Shown here: positions 23,286 to 30,570 of the stretch, one piece after another
Position numbering within the stretch: the stretch's first letter is position 1
Layout of the letters: each line of letters opens with the position of its first letter
Made by a program: the position numbers and the translations under genes
From: JACWAE01 sp963847595
GTDB lineage: Bacteria; Chloroflexota; Dehalococcoidia; SZUA-161
Assembly: GCA_963847595.1 (NCBI GenBank)
Contig: CAWKAJ010000001.1
Location: forward strand, 62,001-126,000
Length of the DNA stretch: 64,000 nucleotides
Direction of reading: 5' to 3'
Notes under the pieces: model-generated
Told to the model about the DNA's origin: nothing
What the model saw: only the letters and a program-made list of their open reading frames with translations
Database searches by the model: none

Positions 23286-24194
23286 TTGAAAAGGACTTAT
23301 CTGGCGCTGCTACTCATCATAGTAATCGCTGCTGCTACCGCCTGCGCAGGCGCCCAGTCCGGGCCGGGCACGATAACAGATGACGCGGGAAGGCAGGTAC
23401 ACATCGACAGCACACCTACCAGAATTATCTCCCATGTACCGAGCATCACGGAGACTCTTTTCGCTCTCGGCCTGGGCGACAAAGTAGTAGCGGACAGTGA
23501 CTATTGCGACTATCCCGAGGCGGCCAAAACCAAACCCAAAATAGGCGGCTATTACACTCCCAACATAGAGGAGATAGTAGCGATGAAGCCAGACCTAGTT
23601 CTGACAGACGGCCATGTCCCCGAACTCATTACCAAGCTCGATAGCTTGGGGATTCCCCTTGCAGTCATAGACCCCAAAGATATCAATGGCGTCCTAAGCG
23701 ACATCGAGCTACTGGGGAACATCACCGGCAGCCAAAAAGAGGCTCAGGAGATCACCAGCGACATGAAAAATCGCATCGACGCTGTCGTCAATACGGTGGG
23801 CAACGCTTCACGCCCCAGCGTGTTTTATGTGTTCGATGCCACCGACACCACCAAACCCTGGACAGCTGGTCCAGGCTCATTCGTAGATGCCCTGATTAGC
23901 CTGGCCGGTGGAGTGAACGTGGCTGGGAACTCCTCAGGCCCCTGGATACAATTCAACATGGAGGAGTTAGTCCGCGCCGACCCCGAGATAATCCTCCTGG
24001 ATTCCAGTATGGGGACAGCAACGATGTCGCCGGATCAAATAAAGGAGCTCCCAGGATGGCAGGATTTGACAGCAGTGAAACAGAACCGGATTTATACTAT
24101 TAACGGCGACCTGGTGAACCGCACCGGCCCACGCATAGTGCAAGGGCTGGAGGAGATGGCAAAGATTCTCCATCCCGACCTGTTCAAAGACTAG
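23286..24194 (+). CDS. btuF: Cobalamin-binding lipoprotein (BtuF-like 2)
   Basis: A 302-residue substrate-binding lipoprotein that presents corrinoid to the BtuCD permease. I chose the TTG at 23286 with AGGGGG ahead. The frame is open upstream to 23163, but that part is riboswitch and terminator RNA. Signal peptide with lipobox ATAC (Cys20). There is no Thr-Pro linker, unlike the paralogue. Shared motifs are PSITETLFALGLGDK, PDLVLTDG, KPWTAGPGSFVD, NMEELVRADPEIILLDSSMGT and NGDLVNRTGPRIVQGLE. It is the first gene of the riboswitch-2 operon, 27 bases before cobT. Confidence 0.92.
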   Translation: MKRTYLALLLIIVIAAATACAGAQSGPGTITDDAGRQVHIDSTPTRIISHVPSITETLFALGLGDKVVADSDYCDYPEAAKTKPKIGGYYTPNIEEIVAMKPDLVLTDGHVPELITKLDSLGIPLAVIDPKDINGVLSDIELLGNITGSQKEAQEITSDMKNRIDAVVNTVGNASRPSVFYVFDATDTTKPWTAGPGSFVDALISLAGGVNVAGNSSGPWIQFNMEELVRADPEIILLDSSMGTATMSPDQIKELPGWQDLTAVKQNRIYTINGDLVNRTGPRIVQGLEEMAKILHPDLFKD

Positions 24195-24221
24195 GCATAA
24201 ACAAATATAAGGAGCATTAAG

Positions 24222-25286
24222 TTGAGAGCACTAGAGCAGGCACTGCGTGAGATCAAGCCTCTGGATGAGAAGGCCATGGCTGCTGCCCGAGCCCGGCAGG
24301 ACACCCTGACCAAACCGCTGGGGAGCCTGGGACGGTTGGAGGAGCTATCTATTAAGCTGGCAGGCATCACGGGCAAGCCGATACCCAGGATAAATCGCAC
24401 GGCGATTGTGACGATAGCAGCAGACCACGGAGTAGTAGCAGAGGGCGTAAGCGCTTATCCTCAAGCGGTGACTCCTCAGATGGTACTGAACTTCCTGCAC
24501 GGGGGCGCCGGCATCAATGTTTTGGCAAGGCACGTAGGAGCCCAGGTCATCGTTGTAGACATGGGCGTAGCATCAGATATAGCGCCTCATCCAGCCCTGC
24601 TCTCAAAAAAAATAGCCTACGGGACCAGTGACATGGCCCGCGGTCCTGCTATGAGCGGAGAGCAGGCAATGAAGTCTATCGAGGTGGGGCTGGAAATAAC
24701 AGAGAAGGAAGTCCAGAAAGGGCTGGATATCGTGGGCACCGGCGATATGGGCATCGGCAATACCACGCCGAGCAGCGCCATCACCGCCGCCATAACCGGG
24801 GAACCAGTGGCCAAGGTGACAGGTCGAGGCACCGGCCTTGACGACAGGCAACTGGTGCACAAGGTAGAGGTCATCGAAAGAGCGCTGGAAGTAAATAAAC
24901 CAAAAGCCGATGACGCCATGGACGTGCTTGCCAAAGTGGGCGGATTCGAAATAGGTGGAATATGCGGGGTCATCGTCGGAGCGGCAGCACACCGCATCCC
25001 AATCGTCATAGACGGGTTTATCTCCGGGGCAGCGGCTCTTATCGCTGTGGGACTGTCACCCAGGATAAAGGACTACCTCATCGCCTCACATTGCTCGGTG
25101 GAGATCGGGCACAAAGCAATACTCAAATATCTGGGATTAAGACCGATACTGGACCTCGAGCTTCGGCTGGGCGAGGGCACAGGGGCGGCGCTGGGCATAT
25201 TCATGGTCGAGGCCGCAGCCAAGATACTGGCCGAGATGGCTACCTTTGCCGAGGCGGGTGTATCGGAACGTGACGGCGAGGTTTGA
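24222..25286 (+). CDS. cobT: Nicotinate-nucleotide--dimethylbenzimidazole phosphoribosyltransferase
   Basis: A 354-residue CobT that activates the lower-ligand base as alpha-ribazole phosphate. Start is TTG at 24222 with AAGGAG upstream. Landmarks are TKPLGSLGRLEEL at the N-terminus, IAADHGVVAEGVSAYP, MVLNFLHGGAGINVLA, TGDMGIGNTTPSSAI, TGRGTGLDD and the C-terminal RLGEGTGAALG with the catalytic-type Glu. Length is normal. Lower-ligand choice (dimethylbenzimidazole or another base) cannot be told from sequence. It is followed by an 84-bp gap carrying a dispersed repeat before cobS. Confidence 0.96.
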   Translation: MRALEQALREIKPLDEKAMAAARARQDTLTKPLGSLGRLEELSIKLAGITGKPIPRINRTAIVTIAADHGVVAEGVSAYPQAVTPQMVLNFLHGGAGINVLARHVGAQVIVVDMGVASDIAPHPALLSKKIAYGTSDMARGPAMSGEQAMKSIEVGLEITEKEVQKGLDIVGTGDMGIGNTTPSSAITAAITGEPVAKVTGRGTGLDDRQLVHKVEVIERALEVNKPKADDAMDVLAKVGGFEIGGICGVIVGAAAHRIPIVIDGFISGAAALIAVGLSPRIKDYLIASHCSVEIGHKAILKYLGLRPILDLELRLGEGTGAALGIFMVEAAAKILAEMATFAEAGVSERDGEV

Positions 25287-25316
25287 GGATATATGTACCA
25301 CCTTGAGTAGAGGGAA

Positions 25317-25352
25317 GAGTCTTGAGATTCTTCGCTTCGCTCAGAATGACAT
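25317..25352. repeat. Dispersed short repeat between cobT and cobS
   Basis: TCTTGAGATTCTTCGCTTCGCTCAGAATGAC type element with ATTCT/AGAAT arms. This kind of short repeat is scattered through many bacterial genomes. Here it sits inside the cobalamin operon, in the gap before cobS, and may affect message stability. Confidence 0.6.
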
Positions 25353-25370
25353 TGAATTAAGGGGACGATT

Positions 25371-26111
25371 TTGGGCCTAGTAGCAGCGTTACAGTTCTTG
25401 ACGATATTCCCTGTTCGGGTGAAGGTCAGCGCCAATGCTCTGCGCCGTTCTATAGCCTATTTCCCGTTAATAGGAATGCTCATAGGAGGGATCCTGTATG
25501 GGCTGGACCGGCTTTTCACACTGGCTTTTCCCATAAGCCTGGTAAACATTTTACTTATCGTCGCTCTAGCCGCAATGACCAGGGCGCTGCACCTGGACGG
25601 TTTCATCGACACCTGCGACGGGCTGGCAGGCGGACACTCGCCTGAAGAGAGATTGACTATTATGCGCGACAGCAGGGTGGGGGGCTTCGGGGTGGTCGGA
25701 GGCTGTTTGCTGATTCTGCTCCAATATGTTGCGCTGACTGTTGTGCCCAATGAGCACAGGATGGCAGCCCTTCTTTTGATGCCAACGATAGCGCGATGGA
25801 CGATGGTTTGCGCAATTTTCGCCTACCCCTATGCCAGAGAACAAGGGATGGGGAAGATATTCCACGAAGGCACGAATTGGCCCTGGCTGGCTATAGCGAC
25901 CGCGATAACACTGGCTTCATGCTTGGGCTTGATGTGGCTAAACGGCCTGGCTGTGATGGCTGCGGCCATGCTGGTCGCTCTATTGATGGCGTACTGGCTC
26001 AGCGGAAAGCTGGGAGGGCTTACCGGCGACACCTACGGCGCCATCAACGAATTGGTCGGGGTTTCAGTGCTGATTCTTATACCGCTGATAACCTGGAGCT
26101 ATGGCGTATGA
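25371..26111 (+). CDS. cobS: Adenosylcobinamide-GDP ribazoletransferase
   Basis: A 246-residue integral membrane enzyme that joins adenosylcobinamide-GDP and alpha-ribazole phosphate, the last step of nucleotide loop assembly. TTG start at 25371 with AAGGGG upstream. Conserved motifs are LTIFPVR, the metal-binding HLDGFIDTCDGLAGG and SRVGGFGVVGG, and GLTGDTYGAINEL near the end. Six or so membrane helices are visible. Its stop overlaps the cobU start as ATGA, so translation is coupled. Confidence 0.95.
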   Translation: MGLVAALQFLTIFPVRVKVSANALRRSIAYFPLIGMLIGGILYGLDRLFTLAFPISLVNILLIVALAAMTRALHLDGFIDTCDGLAGGHSPEERLTIMRDSRVGGFGVVGGCLLILLQYVALTVVPNEHRMAALLLMPTIARWTMVCAIFAYPYAREQGMGKIFHEGTNWPWLAIATAITLASCLGLMWLNGLAVMAAAMLVALLMAYWLSGKLGGLTGDTYGAINELVGVSVLILIPLITWSYGV

Positions 26112-26653
26112 GTATGACATTTATCCTCGGGGGAGCGCGAAGCGGCAAAAGCCGCTTCGCGCAGAAACTCGCCCCCAAGCTGGGGAAGAAAGTGCTTTTC
26201 GTGGCCACGGGTGAGGCGCTCGACGAGGAGATGCATGCCCGCATCGAGACCCACAAGAGGTCACGGGCTCCCACCTGGAAAACCCTGGAGGCCCCGACCA
26301 ATGTCGCTAAAGCCTTGAGGAACAAGATGGGTGATGCCGAGGTGGTCATTGTAGACTGCATGACACTCCTGGTATCCAATCTCATGGGAACAGAAGATAT
26401 AGATGCGGAGACGTTGGAGAAGAAGGTAACCGCCGAACTGAAGGAACTAGTAGCCTTTACAAGAACCAGAGAGGCACATTTCATAATCGTCTCTAACGAA
26501 GTGGGACTGGGGGTTGTGCCGGCATATCCTGCGGGCCGGGTCTACCGTGATGCCCTGGGCATGGCTAATCAGATGCTCGCCAGGAATGCCGATGAGGTCT
26601 ATTTCATGGTCGCCGGCATCCCGATTCCGCTGAAAGGAGCACATTCAAAGTGA
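26108..26653 (+). CDS. cobU: Adenosylcobinamide kinase / guanylyltransferase
   Basis: A 181-residue bifunctional CobU/CobP that phosphorylates adenosylcobinamide and converts it to the GDP form. The P-loop is GGARSGKS (residues 8-15), followed by the conserved region KKVLFVATGEALDEEMHARIE with its His, and the later VIVDCMTLLVSNLM and IVSNEVGLGVVP motifs. The open frame extends back to 25796 within cobS, but the start at 26108 (ATGA overlap) matches the family length. Confidence 0.96.
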   Translation: MSMTFILGGARSGKSRFAQKLAPKLGKKVLFVATGEALDEEMHARIETHKRSRAPTWKTLEAPTNVAKALRNKMGDAEVVIVDCMTLLVSNLMGTEDIDAETLEKKVTAELKELVAFTRTREAHFIIVSNEVGLGVVPAYPAGRVYRDALGMANQMLARNADEVYFMVAGIPIPLKGAHSK

Positions 26654-27333
26654 AAGTAGCCTGTTGTTGGAGCAGTGGGAAGGATAGCTGTTATGCCTGC
26701 TGGAGGGCTCTATCCGAGGGATTTGACGTTCGCTACCTGGTCAGTTTCGTGTCAACAGCCGGATTCGGGAGGAACGCATTTCACGGGGTAAGGGGCGAGC
26801 TAATACACATGCAGTCGGAGGCAACAGGAATACCGATGATTTTGCGTGAGACCTCCTGGGAAGGCTACGAACAGGCATTTAGAGAAGTTTTGGGCAAGCT
26901 TCGCGAGAGGGGAATCGAGGGCTTAGTAACCGGAGATATAGACATGATTGAACACCGGACGTGGACAGAAAATATCTGCGGTGAGTTCGGCATCAAAGCC
27001 CTGTTGCCCTTGTGGAAGCTCGACCGCGAAGAGATACTCAAGGGGTTCATAGATGATGGCTTTGAATCAGTTGTAGTATGTCTCAAGGCAGATGCCGCTG
27101 ACGCCAGATGGCTGGGTCGCAAGATAGACCGAGGATTCATGGCTGAGTTACAAGATTACCGGCGAAGCCACAATTTCGACATCTGCGGCGAGAATGGGGA
27201 ATACCACACCTTTGTAGTGGATGGCCCTTCTTTCAAGAAGCGTATCTCAATAACACCGGGTGAAAAGGTATTCAGCGAGGGTTACTGGTTTCAGGACATC
27301 ATCAAAGCGAAGTTAACCGGGAAGGCTGTTTGA
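26650..27333 (+). CDS. DUF71/COG2102 ATP-pyrophosphatase, B12-salvage type
   Basis: A 227-residue member of the PP-loop ATP pyrophosphatase group (DUF71, related to diphthine-ammonia ligase). The PP-loop is CCWSSGKDSCYA at residues 5-16. GLVTGDIDMIEHRTWTENIC and the C-terminal GENGEYHTFVVDGPSF are family hallmarks. Bacteria do not make diphthamide. A published comparative-genomics proposal assigns a DUF71 subgroup to B12 salvage, and this gene sits with a GTGA overlap between cobU and btuC. A role in processing incoming corrinoids, perhaps an amidation step, is inference. Confidence 0.85.
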   Translation: MKVACCWSSGKDSCYACWRALSEGFDVRYLVSFVSTAGFGRNAFHGVRGELIHMQSEATGIPMILRETSWEGYEQAFREVLGKLRERGIEGLVTGDIDMIEHRTWTENICGEFGIKALLPLWKLDREEILKGFIDDGFESVVVCLKADAADARWLGRKIDRGFMAELQDYRRSHNFDICGENGEYHTFVVDGPSFKKRISITPGEKVFSEGYWFQDIIKAKLTGKAV

Positions 27334-28380
27334 GTGAGGAAACGTAGCCGAGCTGCCGTAGTCCTGGTCTCGTTAGCGCTGGCCCTGATAGCGGCAGTGT
27401 TGCTTGCCTGCGCTTTGGGGGCGGTATCCATACCGCCGCTGGACATTATCAAGATGACCCTGAACAAAATCCATTTCGCCAATTTCCAGGCTACCTGGCA
27501 GCAGAGCGACGAGACCATCATCTTCCAAATCAGATTGCTTCGGGTGATCGGCGCAGCTCTGGTGGGCGCGGCCCTGGCCACCGCCGGTGTTTTGTTCCAG
27601 GGGCTGCTGCGCAACCCTATGGCTGACCCATATATTACAGGAACATCGGGCGGGGCTGCACTCGGGGCCACCATAGCTATGATGTTGCCCTTCGGGCTGG
27701 CCTTCGCAGGGCTCGGGGTAATTCCCGTTGCGGCTTTCTGCGGGGCGCTCCTCACAATTTTACTGGTGTATAACATGGCCAGGGTAGGAGGCAAGACTCC
27801 TATCGTCAGCATGCTGCTCGCTGGCTTCGTGGTAAGCGCCATGCTCACAGCAGTGATGAGCCTGCTTATCATGATAAACAATACGCTGCTACTCAAGCTC
27901 CACTCCATCTTTTCCTTCCTCATGGGCAGCATCTCAGTGCAGTACTGGAGCCAGATAGCAGTCATCGCCCCTCTAGTCATAGGAGGAATCATCATAGCGC
28001 GATTTTTTGCCTTCCACCTCAATGCCTTCTCCCTGGGAGAGGAGCAGGCGGCTTATCTGGGAATTAACGTGGAGCGAGAGAAGATACTCATACTGGCTTT
28101 AGGCTCGCTTCTAACCGCTTGCGCCGTTTCCCTGAGCGGCCTTATCGGCTTTGTGGGCCTGGTGATGCCCCATGCTGTAAGGTTAGTCCTGGGCCCGGAC
28201 CACCGCCTGCTCATCCCAGCATCAGCGCTGGCAGGGGCTACTTTCCTGATAGTCACCGATACCCTCGCCCGAACGGTGCTTGCACCCACGGAGCTGCCGG
28301 TGGGCATCATCACCGCTCTCATCGGCGCACCTGTTTTTATCTACCTGCTCAGACGCACAAGGAGGGAATATGCTTTCTAA
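27334..28380 (+). CDS. btuC: Cobalamin ABC transporter permease (FecCD family)
   Basis: A 348-residue FecCD-type permease with about ten membrane helices. Characteristic motifs are RLLRVIGAALVGAALATAGVLFQGLLRNPMADP, ITGTSGGAALGA, the ATPase-coupling region around GVNVEREKI-type GINVEREKIL, and SGLIGFVGLVMPHAVRLVLGPDHR. GTG start immediately after the DUF71 stop. With the BtuD ATPase and either BtuF it forms the corrinoid importer. Confidence 0.93.
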   Translation: MRKRSRAAVVLVSLALALIAAVLLACALGAVSIPPLDIIKMTLNKIHFANFQATWQQSDETIIFQIRLLRVIGAALVGAALATAGVLFQGLLRNPMADPYITGTSGGAALGATIAMMLPFGLAFAGLGVIPVAAFCGALLTILLVYNMARVGGKTPIVSMLLAGFVVSAMLTAVMSLLIMINNTLLLKLHSIFSFLMGSISVQYWSQIAVIAPLVIGGIIIARFFAFHLNAFSLGEEQAAYLGINVEREKILILALGSLLTACAVSLSGLIGFVGLVMPHAVRLVLGPDHRLLIPASALAGATFLIVTDTLARTVLAPTELPVGIITALIGAPVFIYLLRRTRREYAF

Positions 28381-29176
28381 TTCAAACAGCCTGTTTATGC
28401 AAAAAGTATCCTTCTCTTATTTCAACGGGCTTGTGCTGAAAGACATAGAATTGAGTATAACGGATGGCGAGATGGTAGGGCTGATAGGGCCCAACGGCTG
28501 CGGCAAGACAACTCTGCTGAAGCTGGCCAGCGGGGTATTGTCTCCAGTCAGGGGAGAGATATCACTGGGCGGGGTAAGCCTGAAGAAGCTATCCCGCAAG
28601 AAAGTGGCGCAGCATGTGGCAGTAGTGCCGCAGTATTTCAATATCCCGTTCGCCTTTACTGTAGACGAGGTGGTGCTGCTGGGCCGCACGCCATTCGTGA
28701 GCGCCATCTCAGGTGAGACCAGGCGAGACCACGAAATGAGCGCCATGGCATTGGGACTAGCCGGAATCGATCACTTAAGAAATCGCTACTTCAACGATCT
28801 CAGCGGCGGCGAACGCCAGAAGGTGATACTGGCCATGGCCCTGGCTCAAGAGCCTAAACTCCTGCTTCTCGATGAGCCTACGACGCATCTCGATATAAGC
28901 CACCAGGTCGAGATACTGGAACTGGTCAAGAGGCTGAACCGGGAACAAGGGGTTACCATTATCGCCGCCATGCATGACCTGAACCTGGCGTCGCTGTTCT
29001 TCGACCGCCTGGTCTTGCTTAAAGAGGGAATCATCGTTGCGGATGGCTCGCCGCGAGAAGTGCTGACCGAAAGCAGCATACAGGATGTCTTCTCTGCTTC
29101 GGTGAAAGTCAGCCAACACCCTGTGACCTTTACACCACATATAATCGTCCTGCCCCGAGAGACTTCCCAGAATTGA
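28370..29176 (+). CDS. btuD: Cobalamin ABC transporter ATPase
   Basis: A 268-residue ABC ATPase. Walker A GPNGCGKT (40-47), Q-loop VVPQYFN, signature LSGGERQ (144-150), Walker B LLLLDEPTTHLD and the switch His in AAMHDLNLA. I placed the start at 28370 with AAGGAGGGA ahead; the frame is open upstream inside btuC. The start overlaps the btuC stop by 11 bp. It is the last gene of the riboswitch-2 operon. Confidence 0.94.
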   Translation: MLSNSNSLFMQKVSFSYFNGLVLKDIELSITDGEMVGLIGPNGCGKTTLLKLASGVLSPVRGEISLGGVSLKKLSRKKVAQHVAVVPQYFNIPFAFTVDEVVLLGRTPFVSAISGETRRDHEMSAMALGLAGIDHLRNRYFNDLSGGERQKVILAMALAQEPKLLLLDEPTTHLDISHQVEILELVKRLNREQGVTIIAAMHDLNLASLFFDRLVLLKEGIIVADGSPREVLTESSIQDVFSASVKVSQHPVTFTPHIIVLPRETSQN

Positions 29177-29352
29177 GGCTAATGTCAACCAATCTTTGAC
29201 AAGCTCAAGCGAGAGCGTTTACAAACGCGTTTTCAACCCCCTTGATTCCCCAATGGGGGAATTCTGGGATTAGAGGACACCCCAAAACCCCTGGCAGAGG
29301 GACGAATCACCTCTGCACTCCCCCGCTAGTAAATGGCCTTAAGCAGACTTAC
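29177..29352. repeat. Spacer with repeat-like hairpin after the cobalamin operon
   Basis: ATTCCCC (29245-29251) and GGGGAAT (29256-29262) form a 7-bp hairpin with loop AATG. The surrounding CCCCCTTGATTCC and CCCCAAAACCCC words look like eroded dispersed repeats. No gene seen. The hairpin may terminate the cobalamin operon. Confidence 0.45.
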
Positions 29353-29381
29353 TTGCCAGGCGATGCCACCGAGATTATAAT
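29353..29381 (+). promoter_or_regulatory. Promoter of the nitroreductase-hpt-ade operon
   Basis: TTGCCA (29353-29358), 17 bp, perfect TATAAT (29376-29381). Predicted start is near 29388, 45 bases before the nitroreductase ATG. It makes the following genes a unit separate from the cobalamin operon. Confidence 0.75.
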
Positions 29382-29432
29382 CATTCAGCAAGATTTTGAA
29401 TCTTACCCTTGAGCCAAATCGAGAATTCAATC

Positions 29433-30035
29433 ATGAAGAGAATCCATCTCACCCAGGAGCTGACTCCTAAAGGGCTGACTGTGGAGAAAGCCATCGCAAA
29501 TCGGAGGTCGCAGCGAGACTTCACAGGTAAGGCGATGTCCCTGGCAGAACTCTCCCATCTTCTCCACTACTCCAGCGGCATCACCGACGAGCACCAGGGA
29601 TTGAGGGCTGCCCCTTCGGCGGGTGCTACATACCCGATCGAGGCCTATGCAATAGTGAATAATGTCGAGGGCTTAGCCAAAGGCACCTATCATTACCTAA
29701 TAGAATCGCACGAACTGGAACTGCTCCGCGAGGGCGATTTCCGCAATGAGATGTCGCAGGCTGCTCTACAGGAAAGGATGTTCAAACAAGCTAATGCGAT
29801 AGTGGCGCTCTCGGCCGTGTTTCAGCGCACCAGGCAGCGATACAGGGAGCGCGCTGAACGCTACATTTGCCTGGAGGCAGGACATATCGCGCAGAACACC
29901 TACCTGATAGCCACCTCATTAGGACTGGGAGCCTGTGCTATCGGCGCTTTCTACGATGGTGAGTTCAACCGCTTGCTGGGGCTGGATGGCAGCAATGAGA
30001 GCGTGCTCTACCTCTTAGCAGTTGGCAAAATCTGA
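29433..30035 (+). CDS. SagB-type nitroreductase family protein
   Basis: A 200-residue flavin oxidoreductase of the SagB/ThcOx branch of the nitroreductase superfamily. Motifs are AIANRRSQRDFTGKAMSLAELS, RAAPSAGATYPIEAY, GTYHYL and the C-terminal EAGHIAQNTYLIATSLGLGACAIG, which build the FMN site and dimer. It probably oxidises or reduces a small substrate with FMN. It is not a standard BluB: I do not see the BluB-type N-terminal motif, so a role in lower-ligand synthesis is not supported. The ATG at 29433 was preferred to an in-frame TTG at 29409. Confidence 0.82.
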   Translation: MKRIHLTQELTPKGLTVEKAIANRRSQRDFTGKAMSLAELSHLLHYSSGITDEHQGLRAAPSAGATYPIEAYAIVNNVEGLAKGTYHYLIESHELELLREGDFRNEMSQAALQERMFKQANAIVALSAVFQRTRQRYRERAERYICLEAGHIAQNTYLIATSLGLGACAIGAFYDGEFNRLLGLDGSNESVLYLLAVGKI

Positions 30036-30049
30036 GTCAGGGGGAAGTT

Positions 30050-30568
30050 TTGGACAAGACCAAGGTAATCATCACCAGAGAAGAGATCGCTAAAAGGATA
30101 GACGAACTGGCCGCCGAGATAAGGAGAGACTATAAAGATAAGAACCCTCTCCTCATCGGCGTTCTGAAGGGCAGCTTCGTTTTCCTGTCAGACTTGGTCC
30201 GTGCTATGAACATACCTGTCGAGGTCGACTTCATCAGGGTATCGAGCTATGGTGCGTGTAAGGAGCCCTCAGGTAAAATCAAGCTGGTACAAGGGCTCAA
30301 GATACCGATAAAAGGCAGACATGTGCTGGTAGTCGAGGACATTGTGGACGGCGGACTCACGGTGAGCTTTCTACTGGATTATGTAAAGCGCAGAAAGCCT
30401 GCTTCGCTTAAGTTGTGCGCTCTGTTCGACAAACCATCAAGGCGGAAAGTGGAGGTACCTATCGACTACCGAGGTTTCACTATACCCAATGCCTTCGTTG
30501 TCGGCTACGGCTTGGACTACAGTGAACAGTACCGCTATCTGCCCGACCTCTGCGTCCTGGAGGAGTAG
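30050..30568 (+). CDS. hpt: Hypoxanthine phosphoribosyltransferase
   Basis: A 172-residue phosphoribosyltransferase that makes IMP (and GMP) from hypoxanthine (guanine) and PRPP. The PRPP motif is VLVVEDIVDGGLT, the N-terminal GVLKGSFVFLSDLVR loop and the C-terminal FVVGYGLDYSEQYRYLP are typical of Hpt. TTG start at 30050 with GGGGGAAG before it. Two bases separate it from ade, whose product hypoxanthine is its substrate. Confidence 0.95.
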   Translation: MDKTKVIITREEIAKRIDELAAEIRRDYKDKNPLLIGVLKGSFVFLSDLVRAMNIPVEVDFIRVSSYGACKEPSGKIKLVQGLKIPIKGRHVLVVEDIVDGGLTVSFLLDYVKRRKPASLKLCALFDKPSRRKVEVPIDYRGFTIPNAFVVGYGLDYSEQYRYLPDLCVLEE

Positions 30569-30570
30569 AA

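Noticed and set aside
29433..30035. BluB (dimethylbenzimidazole synthase)
   Set aside because: Same superfamily and near cobT, but the motifs fit SagB-type nitroreductases and the gene has its own promoter.
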